From assembly GCA_017458225.1 (NCBI GenBank), contig JAFTFX010000022.1, forward strand, positions 1-64,000: a stretch of DNA of 64,000 bases, given 5' to 3'. The notes beneath the pieces were generated by a model that saw only the letters and a program-made list of their open reading frames with translations, searched no databases and had not been told where the DNA came from. Positions within the stretch are counted from its first letter, which is position 1; each line of letters starts with the position of its first letter. Made by a program: the position numbers and the translations under genes. Of the stretch, positions 63,301 to 64,000 are shown piece after piece. Source of the stretch: Prevotella sp. (GTDB lineage: Bacteria > Bacteroidota > Bacteroidia > Bacteroidales > Bacteroidaceae).

Positions 63301-64000
63301 AGTTGAGCCACTCGCGCTGCAAGCGTCCGTCCCACCAAACGCCCTCGAACATCGAGCCTGTGCGTGTCTGTCCGGTCTTCTCGCCCTTACAGTCGTAGAC
63401 GAATTCGTCGGCATAGCTCAGAATTTCATATCCTTTATGAGAGTCATCGATGTCCAGACAGGCACCACGGCCCACGTCGTAGACGCTGGGCAGGTACCAT
63501 TCCTTGATGGGCTCAGCCGTGCGGGCATCATAGAGAATCTGTCCCAGAAGGGCACTCTGCTGAATGGCATAGCCTTCCAAGCCTGGGCGGTCGGGGTCTA
63601 TGTCGCTGATGATGAAACGGTCGCCGTGGCCGATGCCTGTCGATGTGAAGCGGTCTTGTGCAGGATTCACTCCGTAGCCGCCAGCCCACATCTCGTCGCA
63701 ACCGTCGCCGTCGCTGTCCAGAATACGTATCTGGTGGAATTCAACACAGCCTGGTCTCTTCGGATTGCGCACCCAAGTATGGCTGTGATGCCAGTTGGTT
63801 GCAGTGCCTCCTGTCCAGTCGAAGTCCCATGTCAATATATAGCCGTGGTGCGACTTTTGAACGTCGCGGTCCTCACATTCCATGATGAGCGAGGGATGAA
63901 TGCCGTCAAGATAGGCAATGCCATAGTGGCCCTCCATGGCTCCATAGCCGAAGTTCATGTAGTTGCTGCGGTTGTTGCGGCGATAGGCATCGCCGTTGGG
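60359..64000 (-). CDS. PL11-type rhamnogalacturonan lyase with beta-repeat region (5' end outside the window)
   Basis: The frame is open to the edge (in-frame NGDAYRRNNRSNY precedes the ATG at 63958), so at least 1213 residues are present and the N-terminus is missing. The first part has the RG-lyase beta-propeller signatures DSDGDGCDEMWAGGYGVNP, DITGDWREEIILAKQ and PHYRLDCTTRGYYQHPNTSF, cutting rhamnogalacturonan-I. After about residue 350 a long Gly/Thr-rich region shows autotransporter-associated beta-strand (PATR-like) repeats (GKTIVNKGGTLTVPSF, SGGTLELYNSTS). The tail is GIYLVGGRKVAVK. Confidence 0.88.
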   Translation of the reverse strand, partial: PNGDAYRRNNRSNYMNFGYGAMEGHYGIAYLDGIHPSLIMECEDRDVQKSHHGYILTWDFDWTGGTATNWHHSHTWVRNPKRPGCVEFHQIRILDSDGDGCDEMWAGGYGVNPAQDRFTSTGIGHGDRFIISDIDPDRPGLEGYAIQQSALLGQILYDARTAEPIKEWYLPSVYDVGRGACLDIDDSHKGYEILSYADEFVYDCKGEKTGQTRTGSMFEGVWWDGRLQREWLNSPGGSGWGTNVMITRVLGDRLCEFSQESSWATHGGTGTRPAFMGDITGDWREEIILAKQNADICTGLVGYTTNIATTYSIYCLQQDPHYRLDCTTRGYYQHPNTSFYLGVGMPMPPLPPVYTADVLNEMASGKSVMFDLQGNNAAPVTISTAAQPTILYLMNPRGHDYTFNGQGTTGSGQLIKSMLGTVTFNCDLAHTGKNLISEGTLAVNGTIAGPVELRARGTLSGNATLQDTITFEGALNYEGCRLMPADASSVITSKKSVTLPGNVYLEVKTERLDPDCEDCPSLYTCGMLKVEGDLTFKNTNYITVNLTTSDAANYVVAECTGVLTCDVSKLKARGLEGINYDFVVDGNKLILKIHATRAPQTNVVWTGAESKLWDYKAENFLLGGNATTFVPGDAVIFDASGANRSITVNEQMPTSGVAFNGGTYTFSGDGGISGTGDVTVNDGASVTLNTKYSEYTGKTIVNKGGTLTVPSFYDGGQKSPIGMATAAEGNLQLNGGTLVLSKDNMGTDRIITLTDTATIRISQSNSALSLKGQVKGTGYLVKEGAGQLNFTYGGANNFAGIILKQGIIAQGAWNSTFGRSGSPMVLAGGEVHQIDVNSTSTIPTLNHTVTVVEGTTNKIKGSSRGKINGTFLGSGNLTIETKYVRCDVGANFANFEGQLTATGAGGNFRLMSNVTDMSKTRLVVSAGTYVAHYNSGAASEVAATLKIGALSSASTATDATLGGSSTYQVGTLNTNTTFYGLLKAARIMKVGTGKLTLRTVGHTAPITVSGGTLELYNSTSTAFTSGLITVNAGGTLTGNALAGSVTVNKGGIVTGGINSTVGTLRVGGNLTLSNGSIVLCQLSATSNSKLNVSGNIRHNGDTILVRVPANRTLSIGDEITVFTAGTQTGEFTVKVESEGENTYEMDASTLLTDGKLRVVAITTRIPMVLTDESPVDVYSADGVKIRTAVPYGEALRGLSRGIYLVGGRKVAVK

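Overview
The window reads as a chromosomal segment of a Prevotella-like member of the Bacteroidales. The evidence is internal. Several promoters match the Bacteroidetes pattern TTTG (or TTG), 19-21 bp, then TAnnTTTG. Few starts have a Shine-Dalgarno sequence. The carbamoyltransferase belongs to the N-succinylornithine type known from Bacteroides. Five secreted proteins end in a YDLxGR...GIYIxxGKK-type tail typical of Prevotella surface or secreted proteins. No SusC/SusD pair, rRNA or tRNA gene was seen.

Layout: 1-86 is the edge of a probable transposase. 283-15222, all on the minus strand, is one long S10-spc-alpha operon running rplC to rplQ, including secY, map (GTG start), infA, the short genes rpmJ and rpmD, and rpoA. 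It has its own canonical promoter at 15410-15440 and a leader of about 180 nt; rpsJ, often found just upstream of rplC, is not there. 15565-18172 is an accessory patch: an ATGTCTCC-type repeat, a promoter, eight perfectly phased 22-bp units, a VapE-family ATPase, a PIN toxin with a tiny partner, and a 53-residue Gly-rich peptide, with two copies of a hairpin-bearing repeat. 18186-21770 is a large secreted protein.

22102-29113 (plus strand) holds class I fumarase, a secreted M6 protease, nagB, a phenylacetate-CoA ligase and gpmI. 29339-31440 is decayed: an orphan sorting tail runs into a twice-frameshifted FISUMP-type surface protein. 31455-44639 (minus) carries an ATPase with tandem palindromes upstream, an AGCS symporter, a GH27 alpha-galactosidase, argF' and proA, an alginate-lyase-family protein, and a PspC/PadR pair. 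44860-55276 (minus) has a DUF4143 ATPase, a BlaI/BlaR1-like pair in which the protease core is deleted, and a tight run XRE-cupin regulator / acyl-CoA ligase / GH29 / GH95 / proB. 55435-60270 (plus) encodes a DUF4954 protein and an M16 lipoprotein peptidase, and a PL11-type lyase runs off the right edge.

The most unusual content is repetitive DNA. It includes 9-bp arrays that fill spacers inside operons, two unrelated 22-bp dyad arrays, and palindromic or tandem elements inserted in frame in argF', the alginate-lyase-family gene and twice in the GH95 gene. The glycoside hydrolases and lyases (GH27, GH29, GH95, PL11, alginate-lyase family) fit a plant- or host-glycan degrader. Central metabolism (fumarase, gpmI, nagB) and proline/arginine synthesis (proA, proB, argF') are interleaved with them.
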